From Variovorax beijingensis (lineage in GTDB: Bacteria > Pseudomonadota > Gammaproteobacteria > Burkholderiales > Burkholderiaceae_C): 64,000 nucleotides of DNA. The notes beneath the pieces are model-generated. The model saw only the letters and a list, made by a program, of their open reading frames with translations. It did no database searches and was not told where the DNA came from. The stretch spans positions 1 through 64,000 of the forward strand of contig NZ_RXFQ01000025.1 in assembly GCF_003951285.1 (NCBI RefSeq), read 5' to 3'. The position numbers and the translations under genes were made by a program. Shown here piece after piece: positions 23,741-32,264 of this stretch (positions are counted from its first letter, which is position 1; every line of letters begins with the position of its first letter).

Positions 23741-25192
23741 ATGCAGGAAAAATTCGACCTTCTGATCCGCAACGCCAGCATTGTCGATGGCACCGGCGCG
23801 CCCCGCTTCACCGGCGACATCGGCATTCGCGGCGACCGCATCGCCCGCATCGGCGATCTGTCCGCAGCACACGGCGAGGTGGAGATCGATCGGGCAGGGC
23901 GCATTGCGGCGCCAGGCTTCATCGACGCGCACACCCATGACGACCGCCTCATGCTGTCCGCCCCCGACATGGCGCCCAAGGTGAGCCAGGGCATCACCAC
24001 CGTGATCGCGGGCAACTGCGGCATCTCGCTGGCCCCGATGCCGGGCGGCATCACGCAGCCGGTCACGCCGCCGTTGAACCTGCTCGACGAGGAAGGCGGC
24101 TGGTTCTCCTTTCCCACGTTCGCCTCGTACATCGAGGAGCTGCGCGCCAAGCCCGCGGCCACCAATTGCGCGCTGCTCGTCGGCCACACCACCCTGCGCG
24201 TCGCAACGCTGGACGATCTGGGCCTGCCGGCCACCGGCGAGCAGATCGCCCGCATGCGCGCGCTGGTGCAGGAAGCACTCGAGGCCGGCGCCATCGGCGT
24301 TTCCACCGGTCTCTACTACGAACCGGCGGTCGCGGCGCCCACCGAGGAAGTGATTGAGACCTGCCGCCCGCTGAGGGCGTTCAACGGCGTGTATTGCACC
24401 CACATGCGCAACGAGGCGGACCAGGTGATCGATTCGCTGGAGGAAACCTTCCGTGTCGGCCGGGAAGTCGGCGTGCAGGTGGTGATTTCGCACATGAAGG
24501 TGGTGGGGCCGGCGAACCACGGCCGCTCGCAGGAGGCGCTGTCCTTCATCGAGAAGAACATGGCCACCCAGCCCATCTGCCTGGACTGCTATCCCTACAC
24601 GGCCGGCTCGACCATCCTCTCGTCCGACCGCGCCGCGACCTCGTCGCGCGTGATCGTGAGCTGGTCGAAACCCATGCCCGAGCATGCAGGCCAGGACCTG
24701 GACGCGATCGCGAAAAAACTGGGCGTCAGCCAGGACGAAGCCATCCGCCAGCTCAGCCCGGCCGGCGGCATCTACTTCAGGCTGGACGAGGCCGACGTGC
24801 AGCGCATCCTGAAGTTCGACAACACCATGATCGGCTCCGACGGCCTGCCGCACGATGCGGCCCCGCATCCGCGGCTGTGGGGCAGCTTTCCGCGCGTGCT
24901 GGGGCACTACGGGCGCCTGCTCGGGCTGTTCCCGCTGGAAACCGCCATCTACAAGATGACCGAACTGACGGCAAAGAACTTCGGCCTGAAGGACCGCGGC
25001 GTGCTGAAGGAAGGCGCATACGCCGACCTGGCCCTGTTCGACGCCGACACCGTGGACGAGGCCGCCACCTATGAAGCGCCCATGGCCCCGGCCCGTGGCA
25101 TCGAGGCGGTGATCGTCAATGGCGCGATCGTGTGGCGCGACGGCGGGTCGACGGGCGCGCGGCCGGGGCGGGTGCTGGCGCGCGAGCTGTGA
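23741..25192 (+). CDS. N-acyl-D-amino-acid deacylase (D-aminoacylase)
   Basis: 483-residue amidohydrolase that removes the acyl group from N-acyl-D-amino acids. The metal and active-site residues of the D-aminoacylase family are all visible: His64 and His66 in FIDAHTHDD, Cys93 in GNCGIS, His220 in CTHMRNE, His250 in ISHMKVVG, and the Asp in MIGSDGLPHDAAPHPR. The length matches characterised enzymes (about 480-495). The last segment GVLKEGAYADLALFDADTV is the usual amidohydrolase beta-sandwich return. Position after a D-threonine-aldolase-like gene suggests that it supplies the free D-amino acid to that enzyme. Confidence 0.92.
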   Translation: MQEKFDLLIRNASIVDGTGAPRFTGDIGIRGDRIARIGDLSAAHGEVEIDRAGRIAAPGFIDAHTHDDRLMLSAPDMAPKVSQGITTVIAGNCGISLAPMPGGITQPVTPPLNLLDEEGGWFSFPTFASYIEELRAKPAATNCALLVGHTTLRVATLDDLGLPATGEQIARMRALVQEALEAGAIGVSTGLYYEPAVAAPTEEVIETCRPLRAFNGVYCTHMRNEADQVIDSLEETFRVGREVGVQVVISHMKVVGPANHGRSQEALSFIEKNMATQPICLDCYPYTAGSTILSSDRAATSSRVIVSWSKPMPEHAGQDLDAIAKKLGVSQDEAIRQLSPAGGIYFRLDEADVQRILKFDNTMIGSDGLPHDAAPHPRLWGSFPRVLGHYGRLLGLFPLETAIYKMTELTAKNFGLKDRGVLKEGAYADLALFDADTVDEAATYEAPMAPARGIEAVIVNGAIVWRDGGSTGARPGRVLAREL

Positions 25193-25284
25193 AAGTCGGG
25201 TGCCCCAGGTGATAGGCTGCGCAGTTGTGCCAACTCGGCAACGTCCCCAGTGAAGGGAGGCTGCCTTGCAGACGAGGTAACCGC

Positions 25285-25983
25285 TTGGACAGTCGCATCA
25301 TCGTGTCGCTCGACTTCGCCACCGCTGCAGCGGCAGCAGGCCTCGTGCGGCAATTGGGCGCCGAAGCGACGTTCTACAAGGTCGGCCTGCAGTTGCTGAC
25401 CGCGGCCGGACCTTCGGTCGTCCGCGAGCTCGTGGCGGGAGGCAAGCGTGTCTTCCTGGACCTCAAGCTGCTGGAGATCCCGAGTTCGGTCGCGGCCGCG
25501 GTGACCGCAGCGGGGCAAGTCGGTGCCTCGATGGTGACGGTCCATGCCTCGGGCGGTTCGGCGGTGCTTCGGTCCGCGGTCGAGGCCGCGCGCCGCTTTC
25601 CCGAGCTGAAGGTGCTCGCGCTCACCGTCATCACCAGCATGGACGACGAAGACCTGCGCGAAGTGGGCGTGGGCTCGACGGTGGCCGAGCAGGTGCTGCG
25701 CCTTGCGCGGCTTGCCGCTGCCGCGGGATGCAACGGCGTCGTCGCCTCGCCGCGGGAAGCGCGGCTGCTTCGCGAGATGCTGCCACCGGGCATGGTGATC
25801 GTCACGCCCGGCATACAGCTGGCCGGAGACTCGGAGAAGAGCGACCATGCGCGCTTCACCACGGCGGCGCAGGCCATCGACGCGGGCGCGACGCATGTGG
25901 TGGTCGGCCGCCCGATAGCGCGCGCGCCGAATCCCGCGGATGCCTTTGCTGCCATGCGCGCGCAGTTGTCGGCGCTGCGGTGA
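25285..25983 (+). CDS. Variant type-1 OMP decarboxylase-like protein, TTG start
   Basis: 232-residue TIM-barrel protein of the orotidine-5'-phosphate decarboxylase superfamily. A TTG start is chosen because GAGGTAA lies at the right distance; an upstream ATG at 25225 adds 20 residues without family likeness. Asp10, Lys32, Asp59 and Lys61 match the catalytic tetrad with exact spacing, but the residue that should be the second Asp of the DxKxxD motif is Glu64 (DLKLLEIPSS). The phosphate-binding end (TPGIQLAGDSEKSD, VVVGRPIARAPNP) is kept. Betaproteobacteria normally use a longer, type-2 PyrF for pyrimidine synthesis, so this may be a paralogue with another substrate. It is 92 bases after the deacylase gene. 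Confidence 0.75.
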   Translation: MDSRIIVSLDFATAAAAAGLVRQLGAEATFYKVGLQLLTAAGPSVVRELVAGGKRVFLDLKLLEIPSSVAAAVTAAGQVGASMVTVHASGGSAVLRSAVEAARRFPELKVLALTVITSMDDEDLREVGVGSTVAEQVLRLARLAAAAGCNGVVASPREARLLREMLPPGMVIVTPGIQLAGDSEKSDHARFTTAAQAIDAGATHVVVGRPIARAPNPADAFAAMRAQLSALR

Positions 25984-26005
25984 CAGGGCCTGCTTCGGTG
26001 CGTGC

Positions 26006-27010
26006 TCAGGCCGCCTGCCGCCACGCGACAACCCCCGCCGTTCGCGCCCGCACCTGCGGCGACGCCAGGCACGTGGCAACAGCCTCGTAGCCCGGCGCGC
26101 CAGGGCAGGGCACGACGAGGCTCGGCGGGCTGTGGTTCGCGGGACACAGGATGATCGCCTCGTCCGGCCCGACGGCTGACAGGTCGAGGATCGCGCAGGA
26201 GCGCGTGAGCATGAAGATCGGGCGCGCGTCCGGCCCCCGGCGGCGCAGCCGGGCGATCAGCGCCTCCTGGGTGGCCGGGTCCAGGCCGTGCTCGATCAGG
26301 TCCACGACCAGGGCATCCGGCCCTTCCGCTTCCAGCCCGGCCAGAAGTGCAATCAGCGCGTCCGATGGCGTCGCGCCGTCCTCCACGAGCCAGGCCAGCG
26401 CGCGGTCGACCCGGGGCCCGGACGCAGCGGCGCTGCCCTCCGCCCGCCGGTCCAGCCCGAGCCAGGCGGCATTGGGCAGCGTCTCGGCAATGCGCTGCGC
26501 CAGCCGGGTCTTGCCGCTGCCGAGCGGCCCGACGATGTAGTTGAGCGGCCGGATGTCGCGAAGCTCGAAGCGCTCCCCGCCCCAGGGCCACGGCAGGTCG
26601 AAGGCAAGGCGCACTTCGCCGGCGGGTGCCAGCAGGCCCGCGAGCTCGCCGATGCTCGGCGTGCGGCCTTGCGCAACGCCGCTTCGCAAGCCGCGGACCC
26701 TGTCGACCGTGTGCATGAGCTGGCGAAGCTGCGCCTCCAGGGCCGTCTGGTGCGCGGCCAACGCCTGCTCCAGGCCTTCAGGGTTGCCCGCGAGCACCCG
26801 TGCCACCTGGGCCAGGCTGAAGCCGAGCGCGCGAAGCGCGACGATCTCGCCTGCGCGCGCCATCTCCGCCGGGCCGTAGGCCCGCCATCCCGCCGCGGTC
26901 CGGCCGGGCTCGACCAGGCCGCGCTGCTCGTACAGCCGCAAGGCCTTGGCCGAAACGCCGAGCCGCCTCGCGGCTTCGGATGGATTCAGGTGCGGGGCGG
27001 GAGATCGCAT
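26006..27010 (-). CDS. MerR-family regulator fused to a P-loop ATPase domain
   Basis: 334-residue two-domain protein. Residues 8-75 are a MerR winged helix (LNPSEAARRLGVSAKALRLYEQRGLVEPGR, described by position) followed by the MerR dimerisation helix (about 78-112). From about 130 onward is an ABC/SMC-like nucleotide-binding domain: Walker A GPLGSGKT at 161-168 and a Walker B-like stretch ALVVDLIEHGLDP at about 233-245, with Asp237 and Glu240. Ordinary MerR proteins have a short ligand domain here; no Cys-rich metal site is present. It has its own MerR-type promoter and is convergent to the OMP-decarboxylase-like gene. ATP-dependent signalling is inferred only. Confidence 0.85.
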   Translation of the reverse strand: MRSPAPHLNPSEAARRLGVSAKALRLYEQRGLVEPGRTAAGWRAYGPAEMARAGEIVALRALGFSLAQVARVLAGNPEGLEQALAAHQTALEAQLRQLMHTVDRVRGLRSGVAQGRTPSIGELAGLLAPAGEVRLAFDLPWPWGGERFELRDIRPLNYIVGPLGSGKTRLAQRIAETLPNAAWLGLDRRAEGSAAASGPRVDRALAWLVEDGATPSDALIALLAGLEAEGPDALVVDLIEHGLDPATQEALIARLRRRGPDARPIFMLTRSCAILDLSAVGPDEAIILCPANHSPPSLVVPCPGAPGYEAVATCLASPQVRARTAGVVAWRQAA

Positions 27011-27035
27011 GAGGTGTTCCTTTCGATGGATCTTC

Positions 27036-27068
27036 CCCTTTTAGAGGATGCCCCTGGGGCCGGGTCAA
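27036..27068 (-). promoter_or_regulatory. MerR-type promoter with 19-base spacer
   Basis: On the minus strand TTGACC (27068-27063) and TAAAAG (weak -10) are separated by 19 bases, the over-long spacing typical of promoters activated by MerR proteins. The spacer holds a palindrome, GCCCC-A-GGGGC, at 27050-27060. It lies about 25 bases upstream of the MerR-ATPase start, so autoregulation is the natural reading. Confidence 0.5.
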
Positions 27069-27080
27069 GCCCGAATGCCG

Positions 27081-27100
27081 AAAAGGCGCGATCGCCGCCT
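27081..27100 (-). terminator. Candidate intrinsic terminator after the aldehyde dehydrogenase gene
   Basis: On the minus strand a stem AGGCG, 7-base loop, CGCCT is followed at once by a short T run (TTTT). It overlaps the end of the stop codon of the aldehyde dehydrogenase gene and would end the long leftward operon before the MerR promoter. The stem is short, so termination may be partial. Confidence 0.45.
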
Positions 27101-28578
27101 CAAAGCCCGCCCTGGCACAGGTACTTGGTGTGCATGTAGTCGTCGAGCCCGTGTACCGAGCCTTCGCGCCCGTAGCCCGACTCCTTCACGCCGCCGAAGG
27201 GCGCGGCCTCGGCGGCCAGCGCGCCTTCGTTGATGCCCACGATGCCGGATTCGAGCGCCTCGGCCACGCGCCAGATGCGGCGCACGTCGGTCGAGTAGAA
27301 GTAGGCGGCCAGGCCGAAGGGCGTGTCGTTGGCGGCGGCGATCACCTCGGCCTCGGTCTCGAAGCGCGTGACCGGCACCACGGGCCCGAAAGTCTCTTCG
27401 CAGCTGCAGTCCATGCCCGCATCGGCGTTCACGAGCACGGTCGGCGCGTAGTAGTTGGGGCCGTCGCAGCGCGCGGAGCGCAGCCGTTCGCCGCCCACCA
27501 CGATGCGCGCGCCCCGGGCCACGGCGTCGCGCACGTGGCGCTCGATCTTGTCGACCGCGCGTGCGTTGATCATCGGGCCGATCTGCGAGTCGGGCTCCGT
27601 CGCCGGGCCGACCTTGAGCGCACCGACCCGCGCGGCCAGCTTGTCGACGAAGGCGTCGTGCACCCTGGCCTGCACGAACACGCGGTTCGGGCACACGCAG
27701 GTCTGCCCGCCGTTGCGGAACTTGGCCGCCATCAAACCCTCGACCGCGGCATCGACGTCGGCATCCTCGAACACGATGAACGGCGCATTGCCGCCGAGCT
27801 CGAGCGACAGCTTCTTGAGGGTTTCGGCCGAGGCGCGCGCCAGGTGCTTGCCGACCGGCGTGGAGCCGGTGAAGCTGATCTTGCGCACCCGCGCATCGGC
27901 CAGCCACACGTCGACCACCTCGGGCGTGCGTTCGCGCGACGCCGTGACGATGTTGAGCACGCCTGCGGGAACGCCGGCCTCCTGCGCGAGCCGGACGAGC
28001 GCGAGCGAGGTCAGCGGCGTGTCCTCGGCCGGCTTGCACACCACGGTGCAGCCCGCGGCCAGCGCGGGCGCGATCTTGCGCGCGATCATCGCGGCCGGAA
28101 AGTTCCACGGCGTGATCGCGGCGACCACGCCCACGGGCTCCTTCAGCGCGAGCATGCGCCGGCCCGTGACGGGTGCGGGAATCACGTCGCCGTTGGCGCG
28201 CGTGGCTTCTTCGCCGAACCATTCGACATAGCTTGCCGCATAGGCGACCTCGCCGCGGCCCTCGGCCAGCGGCTTGCCCTGTTCGCGCGAGATGAGGCGG
28301 CCCAGGTCTTCCTGGTGCGCGAGCATCAGGTCGTTCCAGCGCTTGAGGATCTGCGCGCGCTGCTTGGCCGGCACGGCGCGCCAGGCGGGGAAGGCGGCAT
28401 GTGCGGCGTTCACTGCGGCGCGCGCGTCGGCGGCGGTGCCGTCGGGCACGCTCGCGAAGACGCCGTCGGTGGCGGGGTCGGTCACGTCGAGGCGGCGGCC
28501 GTCGCCGGCTTCGCGCCAGTCGGCGCCGATGAGCTGTTGGCCGGGCAGCAGGTCCTGGCGTTCGAGGGTCAGTGTCAT
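27100..28578 (-). CDS. gabD: NAD(P)-dependent succinate-semialdehyde-type dehydrogenase
   Basis: 492-residue aldehyde dehydrogenase, last gene of the ABC-transporter operon. The nucleotide site has ITPWNFPAAMIARK and FTGSTPVGK; the general base Glu is in LSLELGGN, and the nucleophile Cys294 is in GGQTCVCPNR, whose Cys-X-Cys pair is characteristic of GabD-type succinate-semialdehyde dehydrogenases. Length equals GabD. It should oxidise succinate semialdehyde, glutarate semialdehyde or a related omega-aldehyde, for example one made by the FAD oxidase in the operon. It follows the dehydrogenase gene by 30 bases. A short hairpin terminator overlaps its stop. Confidence 0.92.
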   Translation of the reverse strand: MTLTLERQDLLPGQQLIGADWREAGDGRRLDVTDPATDGVFASVPDGTAADARAAVNAAHAAFPAWRAVPAKQRAQILKRWNDLMLAHQEDLGRLISREQGKPLAEGRGEVAYAASYVEWFGEEATRANGDVIPAPVTGRRMLALKEPVGVVAAITPWNFPAAMIARKIAPALAAGCTVVCKPAEDTPLTSLALVRLAQEAGVPAGVLNIVTASRERTPEVVDVWLADARVRKISFTGSTPVGKHLARASAETLKKLSLELGGNAPFIVFEDADVDAAVEGLMAAKFRNGGQTCVCPNRVFVQARVHDAFVDKLAARVGALKVGPATEPDSQIGPMINARAVDKIERHVRDAVARGARIVVGGERLRSARCDGPNYYAPTVLVNADAGMDCSCEETFGPVVPVTRFETEAEVIAAANDTPFGLAAYFYSTDVRRIWRVAEALESGIVGINEGALAAEAAPFGGVKESGYGREGSVHGLDDYMHTKYLCQGGL

Positions 28579-28608
28579 GGTCGAAAAGGTCTTGGATGAA
28601 TGGAGAGG

Positions 28609-29697
28609 TCAGGCGGCGGCGACGCGTTCGGCAATGGCCATGCCCAGTTCGGTGGTCGAGGCCGTGCCGCCCAGGTCGCGCGTGCGCGGCCCGTCGCGCA
28701 GCACCGCCTCGATCGCGCCGAGGATGGTGTCGTGCGCGGCGCGGCCTGCGCCCTGGCCCTGCGTGAGGAAATCCAGCATCAGCGCACCCGACCAGATCAT
28801 GGCGATCGGGTTGGCGATGTTCTGGCCGTAGATGTCGGGCGCCGAGCCGTGCACCGGCTCGAACAGCGACGGAAACTTGCGCTCGGGGTTGAGGTTGGCC
28901 GAGGGCGCGAGGCCAATGGTGCCGGTGGTGGCCGGGCCGAGGTCGGAGAGGATGTCGCCGAACAGGTTGCTCGCCACCACCACGTCGAAGCGCGTGGGCT
29001 GCAGCACGAAGCGCGCCGACAGGATGTCGATGTGCTGCTTGTCGATGGTCACGCCAGGATAGTCGCGGCCGATGGCGTCGGCGCGGCCGTCCCACCAGGG
29101 CATGCTGATCGCGATGCCGTTGCTCTTGGTGGCCACCGTGAGGTGCCTGCGCTTGCGCGACCGGGCGAGCTCGCAGGCGTACTTGAGCACGCGGTCGGTG
29201 CCATGGCGCGAGAACACCGATTCCTGGATCACGATCTCGCGCTCGGTGCCCTCGTACATCACGCCGCCGAGCGAGGTGTATTCGCCCTCGGTGTTCTCGC
29301 GCACCACCAGGTAGTCGATGTCGCCGGGCTTGCGGCCGGCCAGCGGGCAGGGCACGCCTTCGAACAGGCGCACCGGGCGCAGGTTGATGTACTGGTCGAA
29401 CTCGCGGCGGAACTTCAGCAGCGATCCCCAGAGCGAGACGTGGTCGGGTACGGTCTCGGGCCAGCCGACGGCGCCGAAATAGAGCGCGTCCACGCCGCGC
29501 AGCTGCTCCTTCCAGTCGTCCGGCATCATCTGGCCGTGCTCGGCGTGGTAGTCGCAGCTGGCCCAGTCGATGGTGCGGCAGTCGAGCTCGAAGCCGAAGC
29601 GCTCGGCGGCGGCCAGCACCACGCGCAGGCCCTCGGGCATCACTTCCTTGCCGATGCCGTCGCCGGCGATCAGTGCGATGCGGAATGTGGGGGTCAT
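28609..29697 (-). CDS. Tartrate dehydrogenase / D-malate dehydrogenase-type oxidoreductase
   Basis: 362-residue member of the isocitrate/isopropylmalate dehydrogenase family, closest to TtuC/DmlA enzymes, which oxidatively decarboxylate D-malate or act on tartrate with NAD and Mn. Seen: IALIAGDGIGKEVMPEG at the N-terminus, the substrate-binding Arg set in FRREFDQYINLRPVR, VRENTEGEY, the catalytic Lys in TVATKSNG, and the metal Asp in NLFGDILSDL, then EPVHGSAPDI. The ATG overlaps the stop of the ABC ATPase gene (ATGA), so the two are translationally coupled, which suggests its product pathway handles the imported compound. Confidence 0.88.
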   Translation of the reverse strand: MTPTFRIALIAGDGIGKEVMPEGLRVVLAAAERFGFELDCRTIDWASCDYHAEHGQMMPDDWKEQLRGVDALYFGAVGWPETVPDHVSLWGSLLKFRREFDQYINLRPVRLFEGVPCPLAGRKPGDIDYLVVRENTEGEYTSLGGVMYEGTEREIVIQESVFSRHGTDRVLKYACELARSRKRRHLTVATKSNGIAISMPWWDGRADAIGRDYPGVTIDKQHIDILSARFVLQPTRFDVVVASNLFGDILSDLGPATTGTIGLAPSANLNPERKFPSLFEPVHGSAPDIYGQNIANPIAMIWSGALMLDFLTQGQGAGRAAHDTILGAIEAVLRDGPRTRDLGGTASTTELGMAIAERVAAA

Positions 29698-31349
29698 GCG
29701 AGTGCTTCCCTGGTTGATGGCGTGGCTGCCGCGGCTGCTGCTGCGCGGTCCATGTCGTCGAGCCAGCCCTGGCGCAGCTCGGGCACGGAACGCGCCAGCA
29801 GGTCGTAGTAGGGATGGTGCGGCCCGCGTTCGTAGTCGGCGCGCGCCACCTGCGAGAGCTTGCGGCCGTGCTGCATCACCACGATCTCGTCGCACACCGA
29901 GCGCACCGTGTGCAGGTCGTGGCTGATGAAGAGATAGGACACGCCCAGCTCGCGCCGCAGCTCGGCCATAAGGTCGAGCACCGCCGCGGCCACCACGGTG
30001 TCCAGCGCCGAGGTCACTTCGTCGCACAGGATGAGGGCGGGCTCGGCCGCCAGTGCGCGCGCCAGGTTCACGCGCTGCTTCTGCCCGCCCGAGAGCCCGC
30101 CCGGCAGGCGGTCGGCCACCGTGCGCGGCAGCTTCACCAGGTCGAGCAGCTCGAAGATGCGCTGCTTGAGCGGCTCGCCGTGCAGGCCCTTGTAGAACTG
30201 CAGCGGCCGCGCCAGGATGCGCCAGATGGTCTGCGAAGGGTTGAGCGCCGTGTCGGCCATCTGGAACACGATCTGGATGCGCCGCAGCTGCTCGCGCTCG
30301 CGCTGCTGCAGCGTGGGCGCGAGCGCGTGCCCGTCGAACGTGACGCTGCCGTGGCAGGGCTTGAGCAGGCCGGCGACGGCCCGCGCCAGCGTGGTCTTGC
30401 CCGAGCCCGATTCGCCGATCACGCCGATGGCCTGGCCGCGGTAGAGCTTGAGGTTGATGTCCTCCAGAATGAGCTTGGCCGGCCGGCCCTTGGCGTCCAC
30501 CGCGCCGTAGCCGCATGAAAGCTCCTGCACGTCGAGCAGCAGCGCGGAATCGCCCGAGGCCTGGCCCGATGCGCGCACCGCGGGCCGCGCGGCCGCCAGC
30601 AGGCACTTGGTGTAGTCGTCGGCCGGGGCCGAGAGGATCTGCCCGGTGGCGTTGAGCTCGCTCATCCTGCCGTTGCGCAGCACCAGGATGTGGTCGGCCA
30701 TCTGGGCCACCACGGCCAGGTCGTGGCTCACGTACACGGCGGTGGCGCGGCGCTCGCGCACCACGCGGCGGAAGGCGCGCAGCACCTCGATCTGCGTGGT
30801 CACGTCGAGCGCGGTGGTGGGCTCGTCGAGAATCACGAGCTCGGGGTCGCCGATCAGCGCCATCGCCGCCATCAGCCGCTGCAGCTGGCCGCCGGAGACC
30901 TGGTGCGGATAGCGCGCGCCGATGTTCTCCGGATCGGGCAGCGCCAGCTCGCGGAACAGCTGCACCGCCTTGGCCTCGGCCTCGGCCCGCTTGCACAGGC
31001 CGTGGATGGCCGTGGGCTCGACCACCTGGTCCATGATCGTGCGCGAAGGGTTGAAGGAGGCGGCCGCGCTCTGCGCGATGTAGGAGACCGTGCGGCCGCG
31101 CAGCCCGCGTTGCCGCGCCGCATCGAGCGCCAGCACGTCGGTGTCGCCGATCTGCACCCGGCCGGCCGAGATGCGGCAGCCGCTGCGTGCATAGCCCATC
31201 AGCGCGAGCGCGGTGGTGGTCTTGCCGGAACCCGATTCGCCGATCAGCGCAAGCACTTCGCCGGGCTGCACCGAGAAGCTCAGGTTGTCGACCAGCGTGT
31301 TCGCGCCGGCACAGATGCTCAGGCCCTGGACTGTGAGTGGTGCGCCCAT
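29694..31349 (-). CDS. Dual ATP-binding subunit of a Dpp/Opp-type ABC importer
   Basis: 551-residue protein with two complete ABC ATPase domains in tandem, equal to a DppD-DppF fusion. Domain 1 has Walker A GESGSGKTTT near 38-47, signature VSGGQLQR and Walker B LVILDEPTTALD; domain 2 repeats GESGSGKTTL, LSGGQKQR and LILCDEVTSALD. The Cys before DEV in the second Walker B is mildly unusual. It energises uptake through the two permeases upstream, whose gene stops share a base with this start (TGATG). The oligopeptide-type C-terminal tail is short. Confidence 0.94.
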   Translation of the reverse strand: MGAPLTVQGLSICAGANTLVDNLSFSVQPGEVLALIGESGSGKTTTALALMGYARSGCRISAGRVQIGDTDVLALDAARQRGLRGRTVSYIAQSAAASFNPSRTIMDQVVEPTAIHGLCKRAEAEAKAVQLFRELALPDPENIGARYPHQVSGGQLQRLMAAMALIGDPELVILDEPTTALDVTTQIEVLRAFRRVVRERRATAVYVSHDLAVVAQMADHILVLRNGRMSELNATGQILSAPADDYTKCLLAAARPAVRASGQASGDSALLLDVQELSCGYGAVDAKGRPAKLILEDINLKLYRGQAIGVIGESGSGKTTLARAVAGLLKPCHGSVTFDGHALAPTLQQREREQLRRIQIVFQMADTALNPSQTIWRILARPLQFYKGLHGEPLKQRIFELLDLVKLPRTVADRLPGGLSGGQKQRVNLARALAAEPALILCDEVTSALDTVVAAAVLDLMAELRRELGVSYLFISHDLHTVRSVCDEIVVMQHGRKLSQVARADYERGPHHPYYDLLARSVPELRQGWLDDMDRAAAAAAATPSTREALA

Positions 31350-32254
31350 CAGCGTGCTCCTCTTTCGCGCGCGGCGCGGCCGGGCAGGTTGTCGATGACG
31401 AGATTGACCGCGATGGTCAGGCTCGCGATGGCCAGCGCCGGCACGATCACCGAGGCGCCGCCCATGGCGAGCGCACCGATGTTCTCGCGCACCAGCGAGC
31501 CCCAGTCGGCCGCCGGCGGCTGGATGCCCAGGCCCAGGAAGCTCAGGCTCGCCAGCAGCAGCACGACGTAGACGAAGCGCAGGCCCAGGTCGGCCAGCAT
31601 CGGGCCCAGGATGTTGGGCAGGATCTCGCGCAGCATGATGTAGAGCGTGCCCTCGCCGCGCGTGCGCGCCACGGTCACGTAGTCGAGCGCGTTGATGTTG
31701 ACGGCCAGCGAGCGCGCCATGCGGTAGGCGCCCGGCACGTAGATGATGGCCGCCGTGACCACCAGCATCGGCACCGAGGAGCCGAAGCCCGCCACCATGA
31801 TGAGCGCGAACATCTTGCTCGGGATTGCCGTGAGCGTGTCCAGGCCGCGGCTGAGCACCGCGTCGATCCAGCGGCCGCTGGCGGCGGCCAAGAGCGCCAG
31901 CACGGTGCCGGTGCCGCTGGCCAGCAGCGTGGCCAGCAATGCCACGCCGACCGTGTAGCGCGCGCCCTCGATGATCAGCGCCAGCATGTCGCGGCCGAGG
32001 TAGTCGGTGCCCAGCCAGTGCTTTGCGCTGACCGGCGCGAAGACGTTCGAGGTGCCCATGGCCGCTGCGCTGTGCGAGAGCAGCCAGGGGCCGAGCAGCG
32101 TCGCGAGCAGCCAGAACAGCAGCACCGCCAGGCCAAGCAGGCCGGAGGGGCCGAAGCCGGCGAGCCAGCGCAGCGGACCGGCCCGGCGCTCTTGCGGCAC
32201 TGGTGCCGGCAAGGCCGTGGCGCTCACGGCCGTTGGAGAGGTGGACGTTTCCAT
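31349..32254 (-). CDS. ABC importer permease, DppC-type
   Basis: 301-residue inner-membrane permease of the peptide/nickel/opine class. An N-terminal helix (about 38-62) is followed by a five-helix core including LIIEGARYTVGVALLATLLA and the coupling-helix region near residues 175-200 (MARSLAVNINALDYVTVARTRGEG). The C-terminal portion PPAADWGSLVRENIGAL matches DppC proteins. It pairs with the DppB-type permease 10 bases upstream and shares one base with the downstream ATPase gene. Confidence 0.93.
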   Translation of the reverse strand: METSTSPTAVSATALPAPVPQERRAGPLRWLAGFGPSGLLGLAVLLFWLLATLLGPWLLSHSAAAMGTSNVFAPVSAKHWLGTDYLGRDMLALIIEGARYTVGVALLATLLASGTGTVLALLAAASGRWIDAVLSRGLDTLTAIPSKMFALIMVAGFGSSVPMLVVTAAIIYVPGAYRMARSLAVNINALDYVTVARTRGEGTLYIMLREILPNILGPMLADLGLRFVYVVLLLASLSFLGLGIQPPAADWGSLVRENIGALAMGGASVIVPALAIASLTIAVNLVIDNLPGRAARERGAR

Positions 32255-32264
32255 GAAGCTTCCT

